Shown here in pieces: positions 11,801-20,689 of a stretch of DNA of 64,000 nucleotides; the first letter of the stretch is position 1; each line of letters opens with the position of its first letter. The stretch spans positions 80,148,385-80,212,384 of the forward strand of contig CM044315.1 in NCBI GenBank assembly GCA_024291935.2, read 5' to 3'. The DNA is from Okapia johnstoni. Taxonomy: Eukaryota > Chordata > Mammalia > Artiodactyla > Giraffidae. Below the pieces are notes generated by a model that saw nothing but the letters and a program-made list of their open reading frames with translations, had not been told where the DNA came from and searched no databases. Both the position numbers and the translations under genes were made by a program.

Positions 11801-12014
11801 TAAAAATATATTTATTTGTGTATTTGGCTGTGCTGGGTCTTAGTTGCAGCACACAGGATCTTCAGTCTTCCTTGCAGCACGTGGGATCTTTAGTTGCAGC
11901 ATTCAAACTCTTTGGGAGATCTCATGTGAGATCTAGTGCCCTGACTAGGGATTGAACTTTGGCCCTCTGCAATGGGAGTGTGGATTCTTAGCCACTGGAC
12001 CACCAGGGAAGTAC
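11801..12014 (-). mobile_element. CHR-type SINE, 5'-truncated or short form
   Basis: The minus strand has the cttccctggtggtccagtgg head and the body ends in an A-rich tail (plus-strand 'tatatttatttgtgtatttgg'). It lies within the palindromic DNA element, so it is a younger insertion. Confidence 0.8.
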
Positions 12015-12065
12015 CTAAACAACATTTTTTCTGTATAAGTGTGTCCTAATTATTGCATAAGACAT

Positions 12066-12129
12066 GAAGTGAAGTAGTGAAGTAAAGTCGCTCAGTCATG
12101 TCCGACTCTTTGCGACCCCGTGGACTGTA
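12066..12129 (-). mobile_element. Truncated Bov-A SINE, 64 bp
   Basis: A short Bov-A end (cgctcagtcatgtccgact) is flanked by a perfect 11-bp target-site duplication gcataagacat at 12055-12065 and 12130-12140. It inserted into the centre of the older palindromic element. Confidence 0.85.
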
Positions 12130-12369
12130 GCATAAGACATACTTACTTAAAAAAAAAAAAAAGTATTGCTCATCTGAAATTCCAGTTTAACTGGATGTCC
12201 TATTTTTATTTGCCAAACTGGTCAGCCCTTCCCTCAACTCCACCTCCAGCTATGGTCTCCCTGATGGCAGAACATGTTTCTAACTGATCTTGGATTCCCC
12301 ATAACTGGCCCAAGGCACTACCCTTAGTGCTTAATTAATGTTTAAAGGGCAGAGAGCTGAGAATGACTG

Positions 12370-13160
12370 GAGGGAGTTGAGACTGGAGACAGAGACCAGT
12401 TAGAAGGATGAAGAATAAACTATTCCACAAATTAGGAAGTCTCCACAGAATAGCATTGGAAAGAGAGAAAGGAGGATGGACTTGTAAGATCTAAGGGTCT
12501 GAGAACTAATGGAAAAGGGAAGTGGCAAAGCTCAGGGAGTCTAGGCTGTTGCCCAAGTTTCTGGCTTGTATCCCTGGGTGGAGGTTGGTGCCATTCACCT
12601 GGGAGGTAAACCCTGGAGGAGGCTTAGAGGCTGGAGACCAGGGAAACTCACTGACATGGGGCTTAGAGCATGAAGAGAATGGTGGAGAGAACATCTGAAG
12701 GAATAAACAGAAGACATCCAGGATAGATAAGTTCAGTTCGAGGTTTCTGAGGCTATGCAGACAAAAGAATTGGAAATACAGGCTGAGCTTAGGAGAAAGA
12801 TTAAGCTGGAGATACAGTGAGAGCATGATCAGCATGGAGGTGGTAACTGAAATCATGGAAGTTGGTCTTATTGCTCAGGGAGAGTAAAATGGGGAGAGAA
12901 GGCCTGTATCAGAGCCCTGATGTTCTTAAGGGGCTGAGAGAGGAAAAGGAACCCCAAAAGAGTCTAAGAATGAGCAGGGATAGGAGAAAAATCCAAGAGA
13001 GTATGGGATGGAGAGTCAAGAGTAGACAGGTGTTCCAAGAGAGTGACAAAGTTGGGTGTCTCCGAGAATCCAAAGGACTAAAGGCTGAGAAGCAGCCTTT
13101 GGGTTTAGCAAAGATGAGGCCACTAGGGACCACAGCAAGAGCTCTTTTAGTGAAGGTGGA
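12370..13160. repeat. Diverged old repeat, family not assigned
   Basis: The G/A-rich wording (gactggagacagagaccagttagaagg, and 'tagtgaaggtggagtggtgtaagcac') resembles other segments of this window (about 2590-3250, 7770-8690, 20690-21345, 59730-60180). Limits are approximate and I could not name the family. Confidence 0.35.
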
Positions 13161-13822
13161 GTGGTGTAAGCACATTATATATTGATATTTATATATTTAT
13201 AATCACAGTGTCTTTTTCTATGTGTGTGCCATGATATATTCAAGCAGGTTTAAATGCAGAGGGAAAGAAGACATTCAGTAGAAAAAGGTTGATGAATAGG
13301 GAGGCTATCTGGAACAGGGCAGGATACCTCAAGGGCCATGGACTCCTACGGAATCTCTGAATGAGCTTCAGAAAGTCTGTGGGCTCCCTCAAATTCTTCA
13401 CCAGATTTCCACATCAGTGGTTTTTTCAGCATTAAAGTGGGAGGTGGGGTGGGGAGGATCCTTGGCTTTCATCAGTTTCTGTAAGGACACTCCAGCTCCA
13501 AAACAGGTGAAGCACCACCCCTGTGAACAAGAGAAGTGATCTCACATGGCACAAATTCTCCTAGATCTTTTCTCTGATTTCTCAGATTTCTACCCTACCT
13601 TCCTTTTCAAAATAGATAGCCAGTCCACATGCACTCAGTCACAGGGCTCTCTAGCCAGGGGAAACGCGGCAATCCCTGGACAAGAGAGGAGGAACACCAC
13701 TGGCTGGCGCAGGGGGAGCATACGGATTTCCCCAAACCTTGATTCCTGGTTGAAACTAATCTAAAGGGATGTTTGGGTACCCCCTGAAGCGGGAAAAACT
13801 GTCAAGTCAAAGCCATCTGTAG

Positions 13823-14136
13823 GGCTTCCCTGGTGACTCAGTGGTAAAGAATCCGCCTGCCAATTCAGGAGACAAGGGTTTGATCCCTTATCTGGGAAGA
13901 TCTCACATGCCGCAGAGCAACTAAGCCTATGCACCACAACTGTTGAGCCCACATCCCTCAACTACTGAAGCCTGAGCACTCAAGAGCCTGTGCTCCGAAA
14001 AAAGAGAAGCTACCTTGATGAGAAGCTTGCACACAGCAACTTGAGGGTAGTTCCTGCTCTCTACAACTAGAGAAAAGCCCCCACAGCAACCAAGACCCAG
14101 CACAGTCATAAATAAATAAAATTATATTTTTTAAAA
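13823..14136 (+). mobile_element. CHR-type SINE with target-site duplication
   Basis: This is a full-length CHR element from gggcttccctggtgactcag to an aataaataaaat tail. It is flanked by a perfect 14-bp duplication aaagccatctgtag (13809-13822 and 14135-14148), which overlaps the A tail by two bases. Confidence 0.92.
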
Positions 14137-14416
14137 AGCCATCTGTAGTTTTCTGTCTTGCAAGAAGTGATGACTTGATACCCCTTAGGAGGAGCTCATA
14201 CCTTAGTTCTAGGAAGATCATTCAAACGGGCAGTGTCATTTTGCAAATATGAAAGAGATGACAGTCAAAAATGGAGATTCTAGAGCCATCTGTGTGGAGG
14301 CCATGTGCCAGGTGACCTCTGCTAAACTACGCAGAGAGGTGGAGCTCTGCAACTTGTTCCCTTTGGGAAAAATGCTTCAGTTATTTTATTCTTTTTGAAG
14401 AGGGATTTGGTTCATA

Positions 14417-14627
14417 GGGGCTTCCTAGGTGGCGCTAGTGAACCCACCTGCTAATGCAAGAGATGTAAGAGATGATGGTTCAATCCCTGGGTTGGGAAGA
14501 TCCCCTGGAGAAGGAAATGGCAACCCACTCCAGTATTCATAGTCCCATGGACAAAGGAGCCTGGCAGGCGACAATCTGTGGGGTCACAAAGAGTCGGACA
14601 CAACTGAAGCGACTTAGTACAACACAA
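14417..14627 (+). mobile_element. Bov-tA SINE
   Basis: The tRNA-like head (ggggcttcctaggtggcgct) is followed by the standard Bov-A body, including 'cctggagaaggaaatggc' and 'gagtcggacacaactgaagc'. Confidence 0.9.
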
Positions 14628-14988
14628 TTGTTCTTGTGGGAATGTGTTCCTTTTGGAGACGTTGCGGCTTGATCCACAATTTTGTACAGTGTTGGGCAGT
14701 CTCTCCAGGGCCCAGAATTCAGCCTTGAGTTGGGGGGGTGCCCTGCTCTCCCAAGGACTGACAATTTTGCGAGTGTTGAGACCCAGCGCCTTTGGCTCAG
14801 GTTCTGCCTGGCTCTCTCTCTATGGGACTTGCCAAACATGGCTTCAACCCATCTCCTGTAAGTGGCTCTGAGAGCACAGATGTCCACTGAGGGCCAGGGC
14901 CTGGCCCTCAAACCCTCCACCAGGCCTTCAAGTCATTTCATCAGGAGCTCCTTGGTCCCAGTGACCCTGGAATTGACAGGACCTTCTT

Positions 14989-15114
14989 CACCCCCAGAGA
15001 AGGGACTAGCAACCCACTCCAGAGTTCTGGCCTGAAGAACTCCATGGACAGAGGGGCCTGGCGGGCTACAGTCCATGGGGTTGCAAAGAGTCAGACACAG
15101 TTGAGCGACTAACA
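14989..15114 (+). mobile_element. 5'-truncated Bov-A/Bov-tA SINE
   Basis: Only the 3' half is present: aacccactccag, 'tccatggacagaggggcctg' and the gagtcagacacag end. The tRNA head is missing. Confidence 0.85.
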
Positions 15115-15930
15115 CTTCCACTGTTTCCTCTTCACCCCCAGCCAGGACCAGGGCACGGCCTTCATGAGATGTCTCCAAGCTGCCATTTTCCTTGGTTGGA
15201 GGTGGGGTGAATCAGTTTGGAAGCAGCGAGAGGGGCCAAGGGGGTGTTTGAGGGCAGCATGAGAACACCAAAGTTTTGGGGGCACCTAGAACTGAGACAG
15301 TGAAAACAGGAGAATGCAAACACGACTCCTTTCCTCGCTCTGACTCAGAATGCACACAGCCTTCAAAGAGCCCTTGCCAGCTCCTCACTCTAGCCTGGGA
15401 GAAGGGGGCATCTGTGCCAAAGCAGGTAGGCAGGCATTTGGGAAGGAGTTTTGGTTAATGGTGTCAAATGCCTGAGGGATCCCAGCCTCAATCTGCCTCG
15501 CTCTTACAGTGTCTCGTGCACCCCTGGCTGCAGCGACTGCCTCTGTGCTAACAGCTGACCAATCAACCTCCAGTACAGACCTGCCTCCTCAGCTCCAGAC
15601 CAGCACCCCTCACTGCCTCCTGACCACCCCCGCATGTCCCACGGCTCCTCAGACCCAGCATGCATCCAAATACGTGTCCTGATCTTAATTTCAAAGAAAA
15701 AAAAAATCATATAGGACAAATTCATAGGGCCCAGGAAACAAGGTTTCACAGGACATACACAGAAGCTCAGAGGCATTGTGCTGACTTTTGAGTTATGACT
15801 TGGCAACAGTGTGGAGGGCCAGGGTCAGCCTTTAACCTCTCCTTCTTTCCTTTCAGATGAGGGTGTGTACCTCTCAGCTTCTGGTCCTTTTTCATACTTT
15901 TTCCCAAATTGAATTTAAATAATTATTTAT

Positions 15931-17136
15931 GTAAATTATTTATTTATTGTCTGTCTCTCCTGGTTTAAGCTTAATAGCAGAGATCATAGGGTCACTGCTG
16001 TAGCCCTGCTGTCTGCACAGCATCTGACATAAAATAGATACTTCATAAATATTTGTTGAATGAATGAATGAATATCCTTGTTCATTACCCAAGATGCAGG
16101 TCCCTCTAGATACCCTCAGTCTCTTCCTGCTTTCTTATCTCCATGATGCTCTGTGCTTCATCCCCCGCAAACCAGCCTCCCACTGCACCCTCTTCCCTAC
16201 CCTCAGCCTTTTCAGCTGCTCTCCTGACGTGGGCTGCTTCACAGAATGTGGGTAGTGAGCTCCCCGTGCTGGGCTATCTGCAAGCACAGGCAGTATATGC
16301 ACCTGTCAGGGTGTCCTGAAGGGTAGGACTCTGATCAGTGACAGTGGGGTGGTGCAATCTTTACCATCAGACAAGCCCCCAGCATGCCTGAGGTCTCAAG
16401 GCAATGGCTTTCTCACCAGTAACCCCAGGTTCCAACTGCTAGGGACTGTGCAGGGGGTTGTGAATTGGCCTGCTGGGACTAGAGAACACATCTTTGCCAC
16501 CTCCTCTGCCTATGTTTCATGCCCCTCAGGTCCCAGAGCTGCTGGGTGAGGGCAAGCAGTCCCAGGCAAGGCCTATGATTGCTGAGTGAGCCCAAAGTTG
16601 TGAGCAGGATGGTCAGGGCGGGATCTCCATCCAACTGCTTCTACTGCTTCTACCCATCCCCCATCCAGCCACCATAGCCAGGAAAGGATCTGACAAACCA
16701 CAGAAGTAAATAAATAACTTAGAAGTAATAAATAGGGGTCCAGCTCCCACCAGAGAGTCCAAAGACCCGCTCCAGCACAGGCACTTCGGCAACGAATTAC
16801 AACGTGTCTCCAAATCTGTCCCCCCAGGCCCGGGCTGAGGTTGAGACCTGACACTGCTGGGTTCTCTGGAGCAGTCCTGGGTTCCTGGCCCGGGCAGTGA
16901 CAGAGTCTGTGAGCAGTGGGTCCTCGGCTCTCCACAGCTGAGGTCTCTGGTGTCTGCGGGGTTGAGGCCGGCAGGGTGAGAGCCCTGGGGCGGCCGGTCA
17001 GCCGTGCCTCCATCTCCGCAGGGCTGATGTCCATCACTCAAACGGCGGAAGCCTTCATCTCCGGCCGAGCCCCCAGTGGTCCCAGGCAGTTAGAGCCACG
17101 GGTCAGGGTATGTGCGCAGGCCCTCGGAGCGAGCCC
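15931..17136 (-). other. ARTN: ARTN 3' UTR and downstream flank
   Basis: This is the sequence following the ARTN stop codon in transcription direction. The first 450 nt or so (to about 16690) is GC-rich and ends in an AU-rich cluster (16706-16734). The only good AATAAA motifs below that on the minus strand are overlapping copies at 15939-15948, so the 3' UTR could extend to about 15920. A shorter form using a non-canonical signal near 16690 is equally possible. A repeat-like 'tatttgttgaatgaatgaatg' lies around 16048-16075. Confidence 0.5.
16706..16734 (-). promoter_or_regulatory. ARTN: AU-rich element cluster in ARTN 3' UTR
   Basis: The minus strand has three ATTTA pentamers, two overlapping within GTTATTTATTTAC (which contains the TTATTTATT nonamer) and one in CTATTTATTAC. 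Such AREs recruit TTP/HuR-type proteins and shorten the half-life of cytokine-like mRNAs. Placement in the 3' UTR depends on the true transcript end. Confidence 0.6.
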
Positions 17137-17634
17137 TCAGCCCAGGCAGCCGCAGGCAGTGGCCGAGAGGCGGTCCACGGTCCTCCAGGTGCTGTTGACG
17201 TCCATGAATGAGACGGCCTCGTAGCTCGTGGGTCGGCAGCAGGGCTGGCTGACGGGCCGCGAGCCCGGGGGCGGCCGTAGGGCCCCGGCGTGCAGCAGGT
17301 TGGCCAGGCTGAGGTCGTGCGGGGGAGCGCGCGCGGCGGCAGGAGCCGCTGCAGAAGCGGAAACGCACCAGCTCGTCGGAGCGGTGGCCCAGGCCGAGCG
17401 CGCGCACCGGCACCAGCTGAGAACGGAGGCGGCAGCTCCGCGCCCCCGCGGCCCGCGCGCGGCCTCCCCGGCTCTCTCGGCCGCCCCGGCCCCCCCCCCC
17501 CGCCCGCGCCGCGCGGCCCCCCGCGAAGGGGTGCGGGCGAGGGCGAGAGCGCTGGCGACGGGGGGTGCGGGCCGGGGCGGCGGGGGCGTCGTGCGCCGGG
17601 CTCTTCCGCCGCACAGACGGGCCGCGCGCCCCCC
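17137..17634 (-). CDS. ARTN: Artemin, coding exon 3 (pro-region and mature cystine-knot domain), with apparent frameshift
   Basis: Artemin is a secreted GDNF-family neurotrophic factor that binds GFRalpha3 and signals through RET. The exon follows acceptor ttctag and encodes the end of the pro-region, a furin site RAAR (17504-17515), and the mature domain. Conserved blocks are RLRSQLVPVRALGLGHRSDE, LVRFRFCSGSCRRARSP, then HDLSLANLL, PVSQPCCRPTSYEAVSFMDV, NSTWRTVDRLSATACGCLG and a TGA stop at 17139-17137. The last three blocks are in a different frame. A run of five C on the coding strand (17325-17321), where the family needs four, shifts the frame at ARSP|HDL. Read literally, the shift would replace the last 65 or so residues, including the C-terminal cysteines, with an unrelated tail ending near 17090. 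All seven cystine-knot cysteines remain encoded across the two frames. This is either a sequencing error in a GC-rich tract or a real disabling allele. Confidence 0.9.
   Translation of the reverse strand, partial: GGRAARLCGGRARRTTPPPPRPAPPVASALALARTPSRGAARRGRGGGAGAAERAGEAARGPRGRGAAASVLSWCRCARSAWATAPTSWCVSASAAAPAAARAPPHDLSLANLLHAGALRPPPGSRPVSQPCCRPTSYEAVSFMDVNSTWRTVDRLSATACGCLG
17321..17325 (-). other. ARTN: Apparent +1 frameshift in ARTN mature domain
   Basis: The plus strand shows gtgcgggggagcg. Conserved ARTN reading requires one G fewer. The frame before this tract encodes SCRRARSP and the frame after it encodes HDLSLANLL. Confidence 0.85.
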
Positions 17635-17729
17635 CTAGAACGAGACGCAGTTACGCTCGGGTCCCCCGCCAGACCGCCCCGCCACGCGCCCTCGCCCTCT
17701 CGCCCTCGCCCTCTCGCCCTCTCACCTAC
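17635..17729 (-). other. ARTN: ARTN intron 2 (95 nt) with short tandem repeat
   Basis: The intron runs from gtaggtgagagg to cgttctag. A cgccct/ctcgcc hexamer-like tandem repeat fills 17691-17721. The donor region has two GT options four bases apart. CCCG|gtaggt keeps the mature domain in frame, whereas GGTAG|gtgag, the better consensus match, would shift it. Confidence 0.75.
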
Positions 17730-17877
17730 CGGGCAGGGGGCCCACGGGGGACTCCGGGGCGGGCGTGGGGCCTTCGCTAGGGACCGGGCTGCGGGGCGCG
17801 GGGCCCAGGGAGGCCTCACCCTCGGCGACGCTGCTCAGCAGGGCCAGAGCGGCCAGGGTGGGCCATAGGGCAGGCTG
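17730..17877 (-). CDS. ARTN: Artemin, coding exon 2 (signal peptide and pro-region)
   Basis: The exon reads QPALWPTLAALALLSSVAEG then EASLGPAPRSPVPSEGP to GPLPG. It matches human artemin, with the hydrophobic LAALALLSSVA segment serving as signal-peptide core. The acceptor is a tandem cttcCAGCAG, so the exon may begin at 17877 or 17874 (with or without one extra glutamine). The exon ends in phase 1 at CCCG|gtaggt. It follows exon 1 after a 280-nt intron. Confidence 0.88.
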
Positions 17878-18157
17878 CTGGAAGAGACGATGGGGAGCCT
17901 CAGGGGGGAAGAGGACAGCCAGGTAGGGTCTGGAAGGGGCTGGGGCCCGACAGAAGGGTTGGAGGATAATGCGCCAGCAGCCCCAGGGAGCCGGCAGAAG
18001 GAATCCCTGGAGGGCACTGACCTTGCTCCTTCCTCCTGGCCCCTCCCTGACCATTTCCCCACCCACTTCTGATACCTGCCCCCGGAGCCACGCTCTCCCT
18101 CCCAGGTCAAGCCACCTTTCCTCAATACCCGGTAGAAGTCTTTGGGAGAACACTCAC
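17878..18157 (-). other. ARTN: ARTN intron 1 (280 nt)
   Basis: Bounded by CAG|gtgagtg and the tandem CAGCAG acceptor. No repeat is recognised. Confidence 0.85.
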
Positions 18158-18217
18158 CTGCCGCCGAGGCCCGGCCCGGAGGGGCAGCACAGAAGGGCCT
18201 CCACGTCCAGGCTCCAT
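18158..18217 (-). CDS. ARTN: Artemin, coding exon 1 (start codon)
   Basis: The exon encodes MEPGRGGPSVLPLRAGPRRQ, 20 residues. It aligns with human MELGLGGLSTLSHCPWPRRQ in length and at the conserved ME, GGLS-like and PRRQ positions. The donor CAG|gtgagtg is near-consensus. The ATG at 18217-18215 is preceded by GACAGAG, so A at -3 and G at +4 give a good start context. The upstream non-coding exons expected for ARTN were not located. Confidence 0.88.
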
Positions 18218-18419
18218 CTCTGTCAACACCAGGAGCTCCCATCAGCTGTAGCCGACCTGTTCCCCCACCCTCCTCTTGAGGCAGCTTGGAACATGGAGAG
18301 ATGAGTTATCCTCAGAGCAGGTCATCCCTCCACTTCACCTTCTCCAGATGAGGGACAAGGGGCTTGGGCAGCTGGGCTCAACCCAAGAGGGGAAGTGGCT
18401 GCATTGAGAACCTAACTAT

Positions 18420-18570
18420 GTGGTGGTGCCTTGCACCTGTTTCCTTTCAGACCTCGTAACTCCATGAGGTAAATGGTGTATATCATCCCCATTTTCCAGA
18501 CCAGGAAACAAGGCTCAGAGAGAAGCTCAGCAATTATCTAAAGTCACATGGGTAGATCCACAAGCTGTGT
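18420..18570 (+). repeat. MIR-like SINE fragment
   Basis: It contains 'cattttccagaccaggaaac' and 'aaggctcagagagaagctcag', the MIR core wording. Limits are approximate. Confidence 0.65.
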
Positions 18571-18923
18571 GGGGAAGGGAACTTCCTGCTCTGTGCTTCA
18601 GGGCTGGAGAAGGGAGCAGCTGGACACCCTGACCTCACAGAGAGCCTTCTCTCCATACTGCAGAGGAGGAAGTTGTGGCCTGGAGAAGAATTAGGGTGCT
18701 TGTGGGTTGCCCTGAGTTATTGGATGATAGTGAGGTCCAGGCTTCAGCCTGTGCTGCCCACACAAGTGCTGCAGCACCTTGCTCCTCTGTGATCTCTGTC
18801 TGGATGCAGAGCTGCCTGACCACAGATGTCCTCTTTTCTGACCACAGACATCCTTCAAGAGCCAGCAGGTGGTAGAGGCTGAGAAGCCCTCTAGGAACAG
18901 GGGGTCTGGGCCATGGCTCTCTG

Positions 18924-18942
18924 TGGCCACCAGGGGGCAGCA
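18924..18942 (+). promoter_or_regulatory. CTCF-like binding motif
   Basis: tggCCACCAGGGGGCAGca matches the CTCF core CCASYAGRKGGCRS throughout. It lies about 0.7 kb above the ARTN start codon, between ARTN and ST3GAL3. It is a plausible insulator between the two genes, with occupancy not shown. Confidence 0.65.
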
Positions 18943-19679
18943 TCTGTTAACCCTGTGGACTCAAAGTGGGGGTGGGCTGCCCCCTCGCCCCCCACCGACC
19001 CTCAGCCAGACTCAGGCCGCAGCAGCTCCCAGGAGTTGCTTCCTACACCAGCCTGGTCTCTGAGAGCTGAGCCACCCTGAGAGCTGGTCCAGATCTGTCC
19101 GCCTGCAAGCTCCCTCTGGATTTGGCAGCCTGGCCCTGCTCCTAGAAGTTTCCCCCATGAACCATCCTTCCTGAGCCTAGTCGGCCTTTCAGAGTCCCAC
19201 CAATTTTTATGAGCCTGCACTGCCTGGCACTCCCTAACACCTTGCTGGAGCCCTGGAGCCTTCATGAGCCCTCACTAGCTGGCATCTCCACCCTCACCCC
19301 CAGCACACAGAATGTCTGTGTACCTGTGGGCCAGGTCTCCCTGGTGAGGCCCTCCAGTGCCAGGTCTGCTCACCTAGCAGAATTTGGGCCTGAGGAGCAG
19401 GGTGGTGACTTGTTCTCACTGATGGGAGGAAAGCCTAGCAAGGCAGGGTTAAAGGCCCCTGCACTAGGGGGAGCCCAGGAGCAGGTCTCCTGTGGGCAGC
19501 TCAGGCCCTCCAGTTCCCTCCTGGCCATCTGGGGCCACCTGGTCCTCCAGCCCTTGCCTGGCTGCCCCATCTACCAGCCCGATACTCACCACGAGGGGTC
19601 TGTGTCCTGTTCTTCTAGGCACCTTTCCTGGAACCAGAGCTGGGCTTTCCCCCGCAGCCCAGAAGGTTCATGCCCAGGG

Positions 19680-20650
19680 CTGTGCACCTGGCAGCGCCTC
19701 TCTTAGCCAAAAGCGAGGTCTTGGCAGCCAGTCTGAGCCCTGTAGCGGCAGCAGGAGCCTCACATTACGGCGGCGGGCTGGCAGGGTTAGGCAGGGCTAG
19801 CACAGTCCGACAAGCAACTAGAGGGACTGAGGGGGGCTGGGAGGGGCGGAGAGCTGCACAGCGGGCCCAGGAGAGGGAGAATGTGAGAAAGGAGTGGAAG
19901 GGGACAACCCTGGCCGCTCCCCCCCAGCCCCTGGGCTGGGACGAGGGGTGGGCAAACAGGTCGGCTTACCGCGAGTGCAGGGCTCTGGGTCCGGGACACA
20001 GAGCGGGCTGGGACCCGAGGGACCTGCTGCTGGCGGAGCCCGTGGGCCGTGTCTGGGGGCCGAGCCCAACTCCATCCCTCAGCAGCCTCATGCCCGCGCC
20101 GTCCGGTGTCAAATTCCAGCCCTGGCGTCACCGGATCCTGGGGTGGGGCCCGAGTACTCCCCCACCCCGCCCTACCTTTCAGGGCTCACCTGGCCGCTCC
20201 ACCCTCTGGAATCCGGTCCCCCTCGCTCCACTAAGGTCCCCCGAGGTAGGGGGGGAGGAGAAACTGGGGAGGGCCCCCAGGTCAGTGCAGAGGCGCAGAC
20301 ACTGGGTGTTCAGAGTTTGGAGACACTTGGAGTGGGGAGTTGGGAGGCCGGGCAGAGGGCGGGAGAGGGAGGGGATGGGCTGGTCCCTGCCTTGGGCCAC
20401 TGGCGTTTGGGCTCCTGTCGTCCTGGCTGGCCGCTCTGTGCTAGCTGCTCTCTCTGATCCACCACTAGTTTCTTCTCTCAACAGACTCATCTCACTCCTT
20501 AAGTCCGCAAGGCACCGAGCTGGGGCTTTCAAGGTCCGACTCGGCTCTAGCAGCCCCAGCCCCTCCGCTAGACCCACCACTTCCCCTCTGCTGCCGCCTG
20601 GGGCTTGGAGTACAGACACACCTGCAAACACCGCTACTCAGCCCGGCACA
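19680..20650. promoter_or_regulatory. GC-rich block, candidate ARTN promoter region
   Basis: G+C- and CpG-enriched sequence lies 1.5-2.4 kb above the ARTN start codon. An open frame on the plus strand here has no recognisable domain and reflects base composition. The promoter role is inferred from position only. Confidence 0.3.
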
Positions 20651-20689
20651 GCGAGGGCAGCGTGGTAGGAGTGGGTGCCGGGGGCTGAA

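Larger units (their letters stand above)
11743..12232. mobile_element. Old palindromic non-autonomous DNA element with nested SINEs
   Basis: The outer parts are imperfect inverted repeats. 'gggttgccaggaaaa...ttgaatagcagataaaca' on the left pairs with '...catctgaaattccagtttaa...ttatttgccaaactggtcagccc' on the right. The central parts 'ctgtataagtgtgtcctaatta' and 'agacatactta' continue the palindrome. A CHR SINE and a truncated Bov-A interrupt it. The layout fits an old mammalian MER-type MITE. I do not assign the family name. Confidence 0.65.
7151..15930. other. Intergenic region between IPO13 promoter and ARTN 3' end
   Basis: No gene is supported here. The content is mostly transposable-element debris: a MIR (about 7480-7690), an old unassigned repeat (about 7770-8690) interrupted by a solo LTR, three SINEs back to back (8753-9703), L2-like antisense sequence (about 10890-11240), an old palindromic DNA element with nested SINEs (11743-12232), an unassigned repeat (about 12370-13160), and further CHR and Bov-tA SINEs (13823-15114). 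In 9720-10880 and 15120-15930 I recognise nothing definite. Confidence 0.7.
17100..17870. promoter_or_regulatory. CpG island over ARTN coding exons
   Basis: The region is extremely rich in G+C and CpG, including a 12-C run at 17490-17501. It overlaps ARTN exons 2 and 3. CpG density at coding exons of growth-factor genes is common, so a promoter role is not implied. Confidence 0.6.

Noticed and set aside
17290..17868. Plus-strand open frame of 192 codons
   Set aside because: It is antisense to ARTN exons 2 and 3 and owes its length to the GC-rich codons there.
19670..20668. Plus-strand open frame of 332 codons in a GC-rich block
   Set aside because: No recognisable domain, strong base-composition bias that lengthens all frames, overlapping long frames on both strands, and no splice or start context. 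Treated as non-coding.
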